Shown here: piece after piece, positions 49,764 to 58,457 of the stretch
Layout: each line of letters opens with the position of its first letter
How positions within the stretch are numbered: position 1 is the stretch's first letter
DNA from: DATEPR01 sp036273855
GTDB lineage: Bacteria > Actinomycetota > Actinomycetes > Mycobacteriales > Pseudonocardiaceae
NCBI GenBank assembly: GCA_036273855.1
Contig: DASUGU010000054.1
Location: forward strand, 1-64,000
Direction: 5' to 3'
DNA length: 64,000 nt
Made by a program: the position numbers and the translations under genes
Notes under the pieces: model-generated
The model's input: the letters and a program-made list of their open reading frames with translations, nothing else
The model's database searches: none
What the model was told of the DNA's origin: nothing

Positions 49764-51063
49764 CGTCGTGGTGATCGGGGGCGGCCCGGCCGGACTGGCC
49801 GCCGCGTCGGCCGCCGCCGCCCACGGGTCGGTCGCGGTGGTCGACCTCGCCGCCCGGCCCGGTGGCCAGTTCTACCGCCTGCCGGCCGACGCGCCGCCGA
49901 CCCCGCTCGCCGCCGAGTGCGCCGCTCGGGGCGTGACGATGCTGACCGGCCGGCAGGTGTTCCTCGTCGAACCCGGCTTCACCGTGCACACCGACGGCGA
50001 CGCCGTCACCGCCGACGCCGTCGTCATCGCCACCGGCGCCCACGACCGGCCCGTGCCGTTCCCCGGTTGGGACCTGCCCGGCGTGCTCACCGCCGGTGGT
50101 GCCCAGGCGATGCTGAAGGGCAACCGGGTGCTGCCCGGCAGGCGGATCGTGGTGGCCGGTACCGGACCGTTCCTGCTGCCCGTCGCCGCCGGTCTCGCGT
50201 CGGCGGGCGCGCGGGTCGCGGGCGTCTTCGAGGCCAACTCGCCTGCCGGGTTCGTCCGCCATCCGGGAGTCGTGGCCCGGCATCCGGACAAGCTCGTCGA
50301 GGCCGCCGGCTACCTCGCCCTGCTGGCCAGGCACCGGGTTCCGGTGCGCCGCCGGCACACCGTGCTGGCCGCCCACGGCACGACCGAGGTCACCGCCGTC
50401 ACCGTGGCGAAGGTCGACCGGGAATGGCGTCCGGTCAAGGGAACCGAGCGGCGGATCGTCTGCGACACCGTGGCCGTCGGCTGCGGTTTCGTGCCGCAGG
50501 TCGACGTCGGCACGGCACTGGGCTGCGCCACCGACCTCATGGCCGGCACACCGGTACTGCGGGTCGACGGGCGGCAGGCCACCACCGTGCCCGGCGTGTT
50601 CGCGGCCGGCGAGGTGACCGGCATCGGCGGAGTCCGGCTTTCGCTGGTGGAAGGCACGATCGCCGGGCTGGCCGCGTCCGGTGTGGACGTTCCGGCGCGA
50701 CTGGACCGGCGGCGGGCCGGGCACCGCGCGTTCGCCGCCGCGCTGGCCGACGTCTACCCGGTGCGCAACGGCTGGCTGGCCAACCTCACCGGTGACACGC
50801 TGCTGTGCCGCTGCGAGGAGGTCGACCACGACACCGTCCGCGCCGCGGTGACCGGACTCGGCGCCCGCGACGCCCGCGCGGTCAAGCTGCTCACCAGGGC
50901 GGGCATGGGCTGGTGCCAGGGCCGGATGTGCGGTGCCGCCGTCGCGTGCGCGGTGGCCGACCTGACCGGCGGCGCGGCCGACCCGACCGACCTGACACGA
51001 CGGCTGCTCGCCCAACCCGTCCGACTCGGCGACCTGGCGAACGACACCCTGGAGGATCGATGA
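49744..51063 (+). CDS. FAD/NAD(P)-dependent oxidoreductase subunit with BFD-like iron-sulfur domain
   Basis: 439 residues (HcnB-like alpha subunit). FAD motif VVVIGGGPAGLAAASAAA at ~8-25; second dinucleotide motif VVAGTGPFLLPVAAGLASAG (~138); and a C-terminal Cys cluster CRCEEVDHD (~355) with CQGRMCGAAV (~392), as in BFD-type [2Fe-2S] domains. Together with the two preceding subunits it forms a three-part dehydrogenase that would oxidise D-hydroxyproline to pyrroline-4-hydroxy-2-carboxylate. Start ATG/GTG 49744 lies within the upstream gene. Confidence 0.88.
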   Translation: MPVVRCDVVVIGGGPAGLAAASAAAAHGSVAVVDLAARPGGQFYRLPADAPPTPLAAECAARGVTMLTGRQVFLVEPGFTVHTDGDAVTADAVVIATGAHDRPVPFPGWDLPGVLTAGGAQAMLKGNRVLPGRRIVVAGTGPFLLPVAAGLASAGARVAGVFEANSPAGFVRHPGVVARHPDKLVEAAGYLALLARHRVPVRRRHTVLAAHGTTEVTAVTVAKVDREWRPVKGTERRIVCDTVAVGCGFVPQVDVGTALGCATDLMAGTPVLRVDGRQATTVPGVFAAGEVTGIGGVRLSLVEGTIAGLAASGVDVPARLDRRRAGHRAFAAALADVYPVRNGWLANLTGDTLLCRCEEVDHDTVRAAVTGLGARDARAVKLLTRAGMGWCQGRMCGAAVACAVADLTGGAADPTDLTRRLLAQPVRLGDLANDTLEDR

Positions 51064-51947
51064 ACAACGTGCCATGGCACGGCGTTGTGGTCGCGACCGC
51101 ACTGCCGCTGCGCGACGACCTCACGCCCGACTTCGACCGCTACGCCGATCACGTCCGCTGGCTGCTGGACAACGGCTGCGACGGTGTGTGCCCGAACGGT
51201 TCGCTCGGCGAGTACCAGACGCTGTCCGACACCGAGCGCGCCACAGTGGTGCGCACGGCGGTCGACGCCGCCGGGCCGGACCGGGTGCTGCCCGGCGTGT
51301 CCGCCTACGGTTCCGCCGAGGCCGTCCGGTGGGCCGAGCAGGCCGCCGAGGCCGGCTGCCAGGCCGTGATGTCCTTGCCGCCCAACACCTATCGCGCCAC
51401 CGACGAGGCCGTCGTTGCGCACTACCGGGCGGTGGTGTCGGTGGGCCTGCCGGTGGTGGCCTACAACAACCCGTACGACACCAAGATCGACCTGGTGCCC
51501 GAACTGCTGGCCCGGTTGCACGGCGACGGGCTGATCCGGGCCGTCAAGGAGTTCAGCGGTGACGTGCGGCGGGGCTACCGGATCGCCGAGCTGGCCCCCG
51601 ATCTCGAGGTGGTGATCGGTGCCGACGACGTGGTCGTGGAGCTGGCGGTCGCCGGTGCGGTCGGCTGGATCGCCGGTTTCCCCAACTCGCTGCCCGCCGA
51701 GTGCGTCGCGCTGTACCGGGCCGCGATCGCCGGTGACCCGGCCACCGCCGTACCCGCCTACCGGCGGCTGCATCCGTTGCTGCGGTGGGATTCCCGGACC
51801 GAGTTCGTGCAGGCCATCAAGCTGTCGATGGACGTCGCCGGGCGATACGGCGGACCGTGCCGGCCGCCGCGCGAGCCGATGCCCGCCGACGCCGCCGCCC
51901 AGATCCGCGCGGACACCGAGAAGGTGCTCGCGGAAAGGCAGTCGTGA
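51060..51947 (+). CDS. DapA-family lyase, pyrroline-4-hydroxy-2-carboxylate deaminase-like
   Basis: 295-residue TIM barrel of the dihydrodipicolinate synthase/N-acetylneuraminate lyase family. Schiff-base Lys lies in IRAVKEFSGD (~163) and the conserved Tyr in VVAYNNPYD (~136); substrate loop GVCPNGSLGEYQTL is the family GxxxGExxxL form. In hydroxyproline pathways this member converts pyrroline-4-hydroxy-2-carboxylate to 2-oxoglutarate semialdehyde and ammonia. ATG 51060 follows GGAGG and overlaps the previous stop. Confidence 0.88.
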   Translation: MNNVPWHGVVVATALPLRDDLTPDFDRYADHVRWLLDNGCDGVCPNGSLGEYQTLSDTERATVVRTAVDAAGPDRVLPGVSAYGSAEAVRWAEQAAEAGCQAVMSLPPNTYRATDEAVVAHYRAVVSVGLPVVAYNNPYDTKIDLVPELLARLHGDGLIRAVKEFSGDVRRGYRIAELAPDLEVVIGADDVVVELAVAGAVGWIAGFPNSLPAECVALYRAAIAGDPATAVPAYRRLHPLLRWDSRTEFVQAIKLSMDVAGRYGGPCRPPREPMPADAAAQIRADTEKVLAERQS

Positions 51948-52948
51948 TGCGGTCGACGCACGTCTACCACGCCGTCGACTCGCACACCGAGGGCATGCCG
52001 ACCAGGGTGATCACCGGGGGAGTCGGTGTGATCCCCGGTGCCACCATGGCGGAGCGGCGCCAGCATTTCGTCCGGCATTCCGACCACCTGCGAACGCTGC
52101 TGATGTGCGAACCGCGCGGCCACAGCGCGATGAGCGGCGCGATTCTCCAGCCGCCCACCCGGCCGGACGCCGACTGGGGCGTGCTGTTCATCGAGGTGTC
52201 CGGCTGCCTGCCGATGTGCGGGCACGGCACCATCGGCGTGGCCACGGTGCTGGTGGAGACCGGCATGGTCGCCGTCACCGAGCCGGTCACCACGATCCGG
52301 CTGGACACGCCCGCCGGGCTGGTGGAGGCGAAGGTCGAGGTCAGCGCCGGGGTGGCCAGGGCGGTGACCATCCGGAACGTGCCGTCGTTCAGCGTCGGGC
52401 TGGACCTGGACGTCGCCGTGCCCGGTCTCGGCACGGTGCGCTACGACCTGGCCTACGGCGGCAATTTCTACGCGATCGTGCCGATAGAGCGGGTCGGCCT
52501 GCCGTTCGATCGGTCCGAGGGGCAGCGCATCCTGGACGCCGGGTTGGCCGTCATGGCGGCGATCAACGCGACCGATCCGCCGAGGCATCCGGTGGATTCC
52601 GGCATTGTCGGATGCCATCACGTCCAGTTCTTGTCCCCGGACTCGAATGAGAAAGTTTCGCGGAATGCGATGGCCATTCATCCGGGCTGGTTCGATCGTT
52701 CGCCGTGTGGCACCGGAACGTCCGCGCGAATGGCACAGCTGTTCGCCAGGGGCGAGTTGGGAATCGGCGACGAATTCGTCAACGAGTCGTTCATCGGCAC
52801 CCGGTTCGTCGGCCGGCTGGTGGAGCAGACCACGGTCGGCGACCTGACCGCGGTCGTCCCGGAGATCACCGGCCGGGCCTGGATCACCGGCACCGCGCAG
52901 TACCTGCTCGACCCGGACGACCCGTTCCCGCACGGGTTCGTGCTCTGA
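51947..52948 (+). CDS. 4-hydroxyproline 2-epimerase (proline racemase family)
   Basis: 333 residues. Both catalytic Cys are present, C91 in MCGHGTIG and C254 in SPCGTGTSAR, so it is an epimerase rather than a dehydratase (which has Ser or Thr at one place). HTEGMPTRVI near the N-terminus is typical. It would interconvert trans-4-hydroxy-L-proline and cis-4-hydroxy-D-proline, feeding the dehydrogenase. Start overlaps the preceding stop as TGATG. Its 3' end overlaps the convergent GntR gene by 65 bp. Confidence 0.93.
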   Translation: MRSTHVYHAVDSHTEGMPTRVITGGVGVIPGATMAERRQHFVRHSDHLRTLLMCEPRGHSAMSGAILQPPTRPDADWGVLFIEVSGCLPMCGHGTIGVATVLVETGMVAVTEPVTTIRLDTPAGLVEAKVEVSAGVARAVTIRNVPSFSVGLDLDVAVPGLGTVRYDLAYGGNFYAIVPIERVGLPFDRSEGQRILDAGLAVMAAINATDPPRHPVDSGIVGCHHVQFLSPDSNEKVSRNAMAIHPGWFDRSPCGTGTSARMAQLFARGELGIGDEFVNESFIGTRFVGRLVEQTTVGDLTAVVPEITGRAWITGTAQYLLDPDDPFPHGFVL

Positions 52949-53618
52949 TCGGGTCAGCTCCAGATTCCCTGACGTGCCGGAGGTGGTCCCTGGTCATCCG
53001 CTCCGCCTTCGCCGCATCACCGGCGGCCACCGCGTCCAACAGGTCGAGGTGCTGGCGCGCAGACGGTTCCAGTTCGTCGTTGGCCGCCAGCGTCGGCACG
53101 CCGTACAGGCGGGAGCGGTAGCGCAGGTCGCGCACCACCTCGACCAGATGCGCGTTGCCGGCCAGCGCGAGCAGGGCCAGGTGGAATGCGGTGTCCGCCT
53201 CCACGTAGGCCAGCACGTCCCGGTCGACGGCCGCGCGCACGATCTGCTCGGCCAGCGGCCGCAGTGCCGCCACCGCGTCGCGTGGCGCGTGCGCCGCCAC
53301 CGCCGCCACGGTCGGCGGCTCCAGCAGGGCGCGGACCGCGGTGTACTCGTCGAGGTCCCTTTCGGTCAGTTCGGTGACCCGGAAACCCTTGTTCGGCACG
53401 GCTTCCACCAGTCCCGCCTGGACCAGGTCGAGCATGGCCTCGCGGACCGGGGTGGCCGACACGCCGAACCGCTCGGCCAGGCCGGGCGCCGAGTACACGA
53501 CACCGGCCCGCAGCGCACCGGACACCAGGGCCGCGCGCAACGCCTCGGTGACCTGCTCGCGCAGGCTGGCTCGGGGGCCGACCTCGGGCAGGCTGATCGG
53601 CACGTCCGGTGCGGGCAC
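52884..53618 (-). CDS. GntR-family (FCD/FadR) transcriptional regulator
   Basis: 244 residues: a winged helix (ASLREQVTEALRAALVSGAL, APGLAERFGVSATPVREAML) and an FCD sensing domain with metal-ligand-like His residues (TAFHLALLALAGNAHL, ARQHLDLLDAV). It converges on the hydroxyproline operon and is preceded 30 bp upstream by the same palindrome core found before that operon. It probably senses hydroxyproline or a pathway intermediate. The start GTG 53618 gives a full HTH. Confidence 0.9.
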   Translation of the reverse strand: MPAPDVPISLPEVGPRASLREQVTEALRAALVSGALRAGVVYSAPGLAERFGVSATPVREAMLDLVQAGLVEAVPNKGFRVTELTERDLDEYTAVRALLEPPTVAAVAAHAPRDAVAALRPLAEQIVRAAVDRDVLAYVEADTAFHLALLALAGNAHLVEVVRDLRYRSRLYGVPTLAANDELEPSARQHLDLLDAVAAGDAAKAERMTRDHLRHVRESGADPIRARTRAGTGRPGRAGTARCR

Positions 53619-53647
53619 GGGGCGGTCCCAACGTCGACGGGCTGGTG

Positions 53648-53660
53648 CGATGTGACATCG
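53648..53660. promoter_or_regulatory. GntR-type operator CGATGTGACATCG before the regulator gene
   Basis: Perfect 13-bp inverted repeat CGATGT-G-ACATCG 30 bp upstream of the regulator start. Its core ATGTGACAT equals that of the operon operator at 48368-48380, which supports autoregulation and operon control by one protein. Confidence 0.75.
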
Positions 53661-53716
53661 TACCGCCCGGTGATCCGGCTCACTGACGAATCGGACGGCG
53701 TGGGACAGTACTGCCC

Positions 53717-54112
53717 GTGGAGTTCGTCTACCGAGTTCTCGCCACCGCTCTCGCCGTCTGGGTGGCCACCTTCCTGCCCGGCATCGATCTGCTGGCCGCG
53801 TCGACGCCCGCCCAGGTCGGCACCCTGATCGGGGTCGCCGTCGTCTTCGGCCTGATCAACCTGATCATCAAGCCGATCGTCAAAGTAGCGGGCTGCGTCC
53901 TCTACATACTCACGTTCGGCCTCATCGGCCTCGTGGTGAACGCGCTGCTGTTCTGGTTCGCGTCCTGGCTGTCCGGCCAGGCCGGTCTGCCCTTCCACGT
54001 CGACGGCTTCTGGCCGGCGTTCTTCGGCGCCATCGTGGTGGCGGCCGTGAGCTTCGTGCTCACCATCCCGCTCCACCTGCGGTTCCTGAAGAAGGCGGTC
54101 ACCCGAAAGTAG
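53717..54112 (+). CDS. Holin-like (phage holin superfamily IV / PF04020) membrane protein
   Basis: 131 residues with four hydrophobic helices (FVYRVLATALAVWVATFL, GTLIGVAVVFGLINLIIK, CVLYILTFGLIGLVVNAL, FGAIVVAAVSFVLTIPL). The IKPIVKVAGCVLYILTFGLI core is typical of PF04020 proteins, chromosomal in actinobacteria despite the holin name. Function unknown. GTG 53717 is the first start. It precedes the iron importer by 63 bp and may or may not share its promoter. Confidence 0.85.
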   Translation: MEFVYRVLATALAVWVATFLPGIDLLAASTPAQVGTLIGVAVVFGLINLIIKPIVKVAGCVLYILTFGLIGLVVNALLFWFASWLSGQAGLPFHVDGFWPAFFGAIVVAAVSFVLTIPLHLRFLKKAVTRK

Positions 54113-54152
54113 CAGCGTGCGGTAACGCTCTGTCCTCTGTGCTCGATGTGGG

Positions 54153-54169
54153 TCAGGTAAGCCTATCCA
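54153..54169. promoter_or_regulatory. IdeR/DmdR-type iron box TCAGGTAAGCCTATCCA
   Basis: The 17-bp sequence matches the iron-box consensus TTAGGTTAGGCTAACCT at 12 of 17 positions, including both AGG/CC arms. It ends six bases before the EfeU start, the position expected for an iron-responsive repressor to block transcription. Confidence 0.6.
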
Positions 54170-54175
54170 CTCCAG

Positions 54176-56230
54176 ATGGGGGACGCCGTGTGGGCGGACG
54201 CCGTGCCCAATCTCCTCGTCGGGCTGCGCGAGGGACTGGAGGGCGGCCTCGTGGTGAGCATCCTGCTCGCCGCGGTGCGCCGGACGGCACCAGGCACGAC
54301 GCGCCAACCGACCCGACCGGTGTGGCTCGGTGTCCTCGCCGCGCTGATGCTCTCGCTGAGCTTCGGCGCGGTGCTCACGTTCTCCGACGCCGAGCTGCCC
54401 AGCCGCGCGCAGGACGCGTTCGGCGGTGTACTCAGCGTGATCGCCGTCGTGCTGGTCACCGCGATGATCTTCTGGATGCGCCGCACCGCCGGCGGCCTCT
54501 CCGGTGAGCTGACCAACCGGGTCGACATCGCCCGGCGGGTCGGCGCGGGCGCGCTGGCCGCGACCGCGTTCCTCGCCGTCGGCCGGGAGGGCCTGGAGAC
54601 GGCACTGTTCCTGTGGACGGCCGTGCACGCGTCCGGGGAGACCGTGGCACCGCTGATCGGTGCGGCCATCGGCGTCGCGATCGCCGTCGCGGTGTGCTGG
54701 CTGCTCTACCGCAGGGCGATCACGCTCAACCTCGGCGTCTTCTTCCGGCGCACCGCGATCGTCCTGATCGTCATCGCGGGCGGCGTGCTCGCCTACGGCA
54801 TCGGCGACCTCCAGGAAGCGATGCTGGTCCCCGGCCACGCCTGGATCGCCTTCGACATCACCGGCAGCGTGGGCGCCGACTCGTGGTGGGTCAGCATCAT
54901 CCGCGGTGTCACCAACCTGACGCCGTCGATGACCTGGCTCCAGGTGATCGCCTACGTCCTCTACATCGGCATCGTGCTGGCGATCTTCCTGCTCACCAGG
55001 CCGGCACCGGTGCGGGAGCCGGAACAGCAGGCCCGGCGGCGCACGCCGGCGTGGCTGGCCAACGAGTGGACCCCGGTGGGCGCGGCCGTGCTGGTGCCCG
55101 TCGTGGCGGCGGGCGCGTTCGCGCTGCTCGCCCACGCACCGGCCGCCACCTACGTCAGCCAGCAGGTCACCATCACCCCGCAGGCGTGCGGCGCGGACTT
55201 CACCTCGCTGCAGGCCGGCAACCGGACCTTCACGGTGGTCAACAAGTCCGGCCACGCCGGCGAGGTCTACTTCGTGCGGTCGTCGGACGGCGGCGTGCTC
55301 GGCGAAACCGAGGGCATGGGCCCCGGCACACAGCAGGTCGTGTCGGTCGCCGTGTCCACCGGCAGCTACACGTGGAAGTGCCAGATGTCCGGCCTGCCGG
55401 CGATGGCGTCGTCCGCGGTGCGCACCATCGGCGGCGCAAACGTGCGTTTCCCGCGCAACTTCGCCGTGCCGCCACTGGACCCGATCGAGCTGGGCACCGC
55501 GATCAGGCAGTACCAGACCTACGTCGAGGGCCAGCTGAACACGTTGTCCGGTCAGGTCGGCACGCTGCGGCAGGCCATCGACTCCGGTGACGTGGCCGCC
55601 GCCAAGGCCGCCTGGCTGCCGGCCCAGCTGACCTGGGAACGGGTCGGTGCGGCCTACGACAGCTTCGGCGACATCGCCGCCGCCATCGACGGCAGCCCGG
55701 ACGGACTGCCCGCCGGGGTCGACGATCCGGCGTTCACCGGCCTGCGCCGCATCGAGTACGGCCTGTGGCACGGCCAGCCGACCGCCATGCTCGCCCGGTA
55801 CGGCACCAAGCTCACCGCCGACGTCGCCGAACTGCGGAGCAAGATCTCCACCATCACGGCGGCACCGGCCGACATGACGATCCGCGCGCACGAGATCCTC
55901 GAGGACGCACAGCGCGACCACCTGTCCGGCAACAGCGACATGGGTGCCGGCTCCGGCTTCGCCGAGACCATGGCCGACGTGGACGGCACCCGGGTCGTGC
56001 TGACCGAACTGGCCCCCCTGATCGAACAGCGCAAGCCCGGCCTGGTGTCGCGGGTCCGGTCCGATCTGGACGTGTTGGCGCAGGCGCTGGCGGCCACCCG
56101 GCACAACGGCGTGTGGGACAACGAGAAGACCGCGCCGATCGCCGAACGGCAACGGGTGAACGCGGCGATCGGCCAGGAGCTGGAGGACATCTCACCGGTG
56201 CCCGACCTGCTCGAGATCGGCCAGAGCTGA
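54176..56230 (+). CDS. efeUO: EfeU-EfeO fusion: ferrous iron permease with cupredoxin and imelysin-like domains
   Basis: 684 residues. Residues 1-~290: FTR1/EfeU permease with the two iron motifs REGLE at 18-22 and 137-141 and seven helices. A further helix (~305-325) leads to a cupredoxin-like EfeO domain (~325-425; TITPQACGADFTSLQAGN, ending TWKCQMSGL) and a peptidase-M75/imelysin domain (~435-684; LTWERVGAAYDSFGDI, GLRRIEYGLWHGQ). The Efe system oxidises and imports ferrous iron. In the classical system EfeU and EfeO are separate proteins. EfeB follows 12 bp later. Confidence 0.93.
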   Translation: MGDAVWADAVPNLLVGLREGLEGGLVVSILLAAVRRTAPGTTRQPTRPVWLGVLAALMLSLSFGAVLTFSDAELPSRAQDAFGGVLSVIAVVLVTAMIFWMRRTAGGLSGELTNRVDIARRVGAGALAATAFLAVGREGLETALFLWTAVHASGETVAPLIGAAIGVAIAVAVCWLLYRRAITLNLGVFFRRTAIVLIVIAGGVLAYGIGDLQEAMLVPGHAWIAFDITGSVGADSWWVSIIRGVTNLTPSMTWLQVIAYVLYIGIVLAIFLLTRPAPVREPEQQARRRTPAWLANEWTPVGAAVLVPVVAAGAFALLAHAPAATYVSQQVTITPQACGADFTSLQAGNRTFTVVNKSGHAGEVYFVRSSDGGVLGETEGMGPGTQQVVSVAVSTGSYTWKCQMSGLPAMASSAVRTIGGANVRFPRNFAVPPLDPIELGTAIRQYQTYVEGQLNTLSGQVGTLRQAIDSGDVAAAKAAWLPAQLTWERVGAAYDSFGDIAAAIDGSPDGLPAGVDDPAFTGLRRIEYGLWHGQPTAMLARYGTKLTADVAELRSKISTITAAPADMTIRAHEILEDAQRDHLSGNSDMGAGSGFAETMADVDGTRVVLTELAPLIEQRKPGLVSRVRSDLDVLAQALAATRHNGVWDNEKTAPIAERQRVNAAIGQELEDISPVPDLLEIGQS

Positions 56231-56242
56231 AGGGCTGGGACC

Positions 56243-57472
56243 ATGGATCTGAGCCGACGACGGTTCTTGCAGGGCACAACGGCCGGCGTAGCGGGCACCG
56301 CGCTGGCTGGTGGCCTGATCGCCGCAGGCGCGCACGCCGACGCCGCCGCGGCCACGACTCCGGGGGTGGCGGCCGTTCCGGAGTCGTGGCCTTTCCACGG
56401 TGCACACCAGCAGGGCGTGTTCACGACGCAACAGGACGCGGCGGTGTTCGCCGCGTTCGACGTGACGGCGGTCGGCCGGTCCGGCCTGGCGTCGCTGCTC
56501 AAGACACTGACCGACCGCATCCGGTTCCTCACCGTCGGCGGCACGCCGGTGGATCTCGGACCGGCGGCGCCGCCCGCGGACAGCGAGATCCTCGGTCCGG
56601 TGGTCCCGGCCGACGGACTGACCGTGACGGTGGGTTTCGGGTCGTCGCTGTTCGACGACCGGTTCGGCCTGGCCGACCGGAAACCGGTGAAGCTCAAGGA
56701 GATGACCAGCTTCCCCAACGACTCGCTCGATCCGAAGTGGTGCCACGGCGACCTGATGCTGCAGGTCTGCGCCAACCACCAGGACACCGTGCAGCACGCC
56801 CTGCGGGACATCGCCAAGCACACCCGGGGCGGCATGCAGTTGCGGTACCGGATGAACGGCTTCAAGTCGCAGCCGCGCCCGTCCGGCACGCCGCGCAACC
56901 TCATGGGGTTCAAGGACGGCATCGCCAATCCCAAGCCCCCCGAGGCGGCCAAGCTGGTCTGGGTGAAGCCGAACGCGGGGGAGCCGGCCTGGGCGACCGG
57001 CGGCTCCTACCAGGTGGTGCGGATCATCCGGATGCTCGTCGAGTTCTGGGACCGCGTGTCGCTGAAGGAACAGGAGCTGATGTTCGGCCGCAAGCGCGAC
57101 TCCGGCGCGCCGCTGGACGGTGCCACGGAGACCGACATCCCGCGCTACGCGGACGACCCCAACGGCATCACCATCCCGCTCACCGCGCACATCAGGGTGG
57201 CCAACCCGCGGACCAGGAAGACCGACGCCAGCCGGCTGCTGCGCCGCGGCTACAACTACGACGCCGGCCTGGACCTCAACGGCAACATCGACGTGGGTCT
57301 GGTGTTCTGCGCCTACCAGCAGGACCTGGCCCGGCAGTTCGAGACCGTCCAGACCAGGCTGGTCGACGAGCCACTGGTCGACTACATCCAGCCCTACGGC
57401 GGCGGCTACTTCTTCGCCGTGCCCGGTGTCCGCGACGACAACGACTGGCTGGGCAGGGGCCTGCTGGCGTAA
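56243..57472 (+). CDS. efeB: EfeB deferrochelatase/DyP peroxidase
   Basis: 409 residues. Twin-arginine signal SRRRFLQG (4-11) with hydrophobic segment to ~30, so the folded haemoprotein is exported. DyP features: GFKDG motif (~223), proximal His in PLTAHIRVANPR (~315), and the C-terminal GLVFCAYQQDLARQF segment. EfeB oxidises iron for EfeUO and can release iron from haem. ATG 56243 starts 12 bp after efeUO, in one operon. Confidence 0.95.
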   Translation: MDLSRRRFLQGTTAGVAGTALAGGLIAAGAHADAAAATTPGVAAVPESWPFHGAHQQGVFTTQQDAAVFAAFDVTAVGRSGLASLLKTLTDRIRFLTVGGTPVDLGPAAPPADSEILGPVVPADGLTVTVGFGSSLFDDRFGLADRKPVKLKEMTSFPNDSLDPKWCHGDLMLQVCANHQDTVQHALRDIAKHTRGGMQLRYRMNGFKSQPRPSGTPRNLMGFKDGIANPKPPEAAKLVWVKPNAGEPAWATGGSYQVVRIIRMLVEFWDRVSLKEQELMFGRKRDSGAPLDGATETDIPRYADDPNGITIPLTAHIRVANPRTRKTDASRLLRRGYNYDAGLDLNGNIDVGLVFCAYQQDLARQFETVQTRLVDEPLVDYIQPYGGGYFFAVPGVRDDNDWLGRGLLA

Positions 57473-57580
57473 CCGGAGATCCGTTGGGCCGTCAGGAGTC
57501 CGTCAAAGCCGTCGGCGGGCGGCCGGATCGCGGGTAGTTTCGCGGAGGCGGATCGGCGGCGACAATGGGAGAATGTGGCG

Positions 57581-58117
57581 ATGGACGGCGGCGTGCGGCG
57601 GATCTTCGTCGGCGTGCACGGTTCGGTGGACAGCCTGCACGCGCTGCGTCGCGCCGTGGACGAGGCCCGGCTGCGGGACGCGATCCTCTACTCGGTGATC
57701 GCCTGGACACCGCCCGGCGGCGACACGCTCGACCGCCACGCCCCCGAACCGCACCTGCGCCGGATCTGGGTGGCCGCCGCCATGCGCACCCTGCGGGCCG
57801 CGTGGGACGACGCGATGGGCGGCGTGCCCCCGGACATCCACGTGTTCCTGCGAGCCGAGCGGGGTCAGCCGGGTTGGGTGTTGACCGGCCTGGCCGACCT
57901 GGAGACCGACCTGATCGTGGTGGGTGCCGGTCGTGGTGGCCGGTTGCGCCGGTTGACCCACCATTCGGTGGCCAGGTACTGCGCTGCCCGTGCCGAGGGC
58001 GGTGTGCTGGTGGTGCCGGCGCCGCCGCTGGCCCGCCAGTTGAACCACGGCGTACTGCCCGCGTTGCGCCACCGCAGGGCCGTGCACGACATCCTGGACA
58101 ACGGCCATTTGGCCTAG
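57581..58117 (+). CDS. Universal stress protein (UspA family)
   Basis: 178-residue single USP domain: RRIFVGVHGSVDSLHALRRA starts the first strand, and LIVVGAGRGGRLRRLTHHSV holds the ATP-binding loop (GxG-rich with S). The usual C-terminal V.VVP strand is present. A ~35-residue tail (ARQLNHGVLPALRHRR...) follows. ATG 57581 with GGGAGA eight bases upstream is preferred over GTG 57575. Role in stress is inferred from the family only. Confidence 0.88.
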   Translation: MDGGVRRIFVGVHGSVDSLHALRRAVDEARLRDAILYSVIAWTPPGGDTLDRHAPEPHLRRIWVAAAMRTLRAAWDDAMGGVPPDIHVFLRAERGQPGWVLTGLADLETDLIVVGAGRGGRLRRLTHHSVARYCAARAEGGVLVVPAPPLARQLNHGVLPALRHRRAVHDILDNGHLA

Positions 58118-58176
58118 CCGCGCCGAATCGGGCAGCGCCGCGTGACCCTGCGCGGCAGGCCGGGTTGGTCGGCGGT

Positions 58177-58255
58177 CGCCAGTTGAACCACGGCGGGCAG
58201 TCCGGGACGGGGTGCCCGGGCAGGGGTTATTTCGCCTAGTGGCACCGAAACCGGG
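58177..58255 (+). pseudogene. Decayed duplicate of the USP gene 3' end
   Basis: CGCCAGTTGAACCACGGCG at 58177-58195 is identical to 58034-58052 inside the USP gene. After a diverged middle, TTATTTCGCCTAG and CACCGAAACCGGGC resemble the USP end (CCATTTGGCCTAG, then CGCCGAATCGGGC). It encodes only the last ~20 residues. This accounts for part of the 58118-58457 interval. The remainder holds the palindrome at 58304 and the precursor promoter region; no other gene. Confidence 0.7.
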
Positions 58256-58303
58256 CGCCCGGGCGGTCTCTCGTCGCGCTGTGTCGCCGGCGATCACGCA
58301 CCC

Positions 58304-58321
58304 ACATGACAATCGTCATGT
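58304..58321. promoter_or_regulatory. 18-bp palindrome ACATGAC-AATC-GTCATGT, candidate operator of the TOMM locus
   Basis: Perfect 7-bp arms with a 4-bp centre, 136 bp before the precursor start. Form and spacing fit binding of a NarL/LuxR-type response regulator dimer. A DesK-type kinase lies at the other end of the locus, whose regulator gene is probably just beyond the window. That link is inference. Confidence 0.6.
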
Positions 58322-58457
58322 CTTCTGGTGCCCGTACGCACTGTTTCCATGACTGGCTGTGGCAGCACACTCACACTGGATCGATGTGATCCGCGGTGTC
58401 GCCGATTCCGGTGGCGCCGCAGTTATGGCTCCGCCTTGCACGAACCCGGGAGTTCTC

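Noticed and set aside
53717..54112. Prophage holin
   Set aside because: PF04020 proteins are common chromosomal membrane proteins in actinobacteria; no phage genes are nearby.
53366..56152. 928-codon minus-strand open frame antisense to the iron importer
   Set aside because: Composition is that of a GC-rich shadow frame, with no domain, while the plus strand encodes a clear EfeU-EfeO protein.
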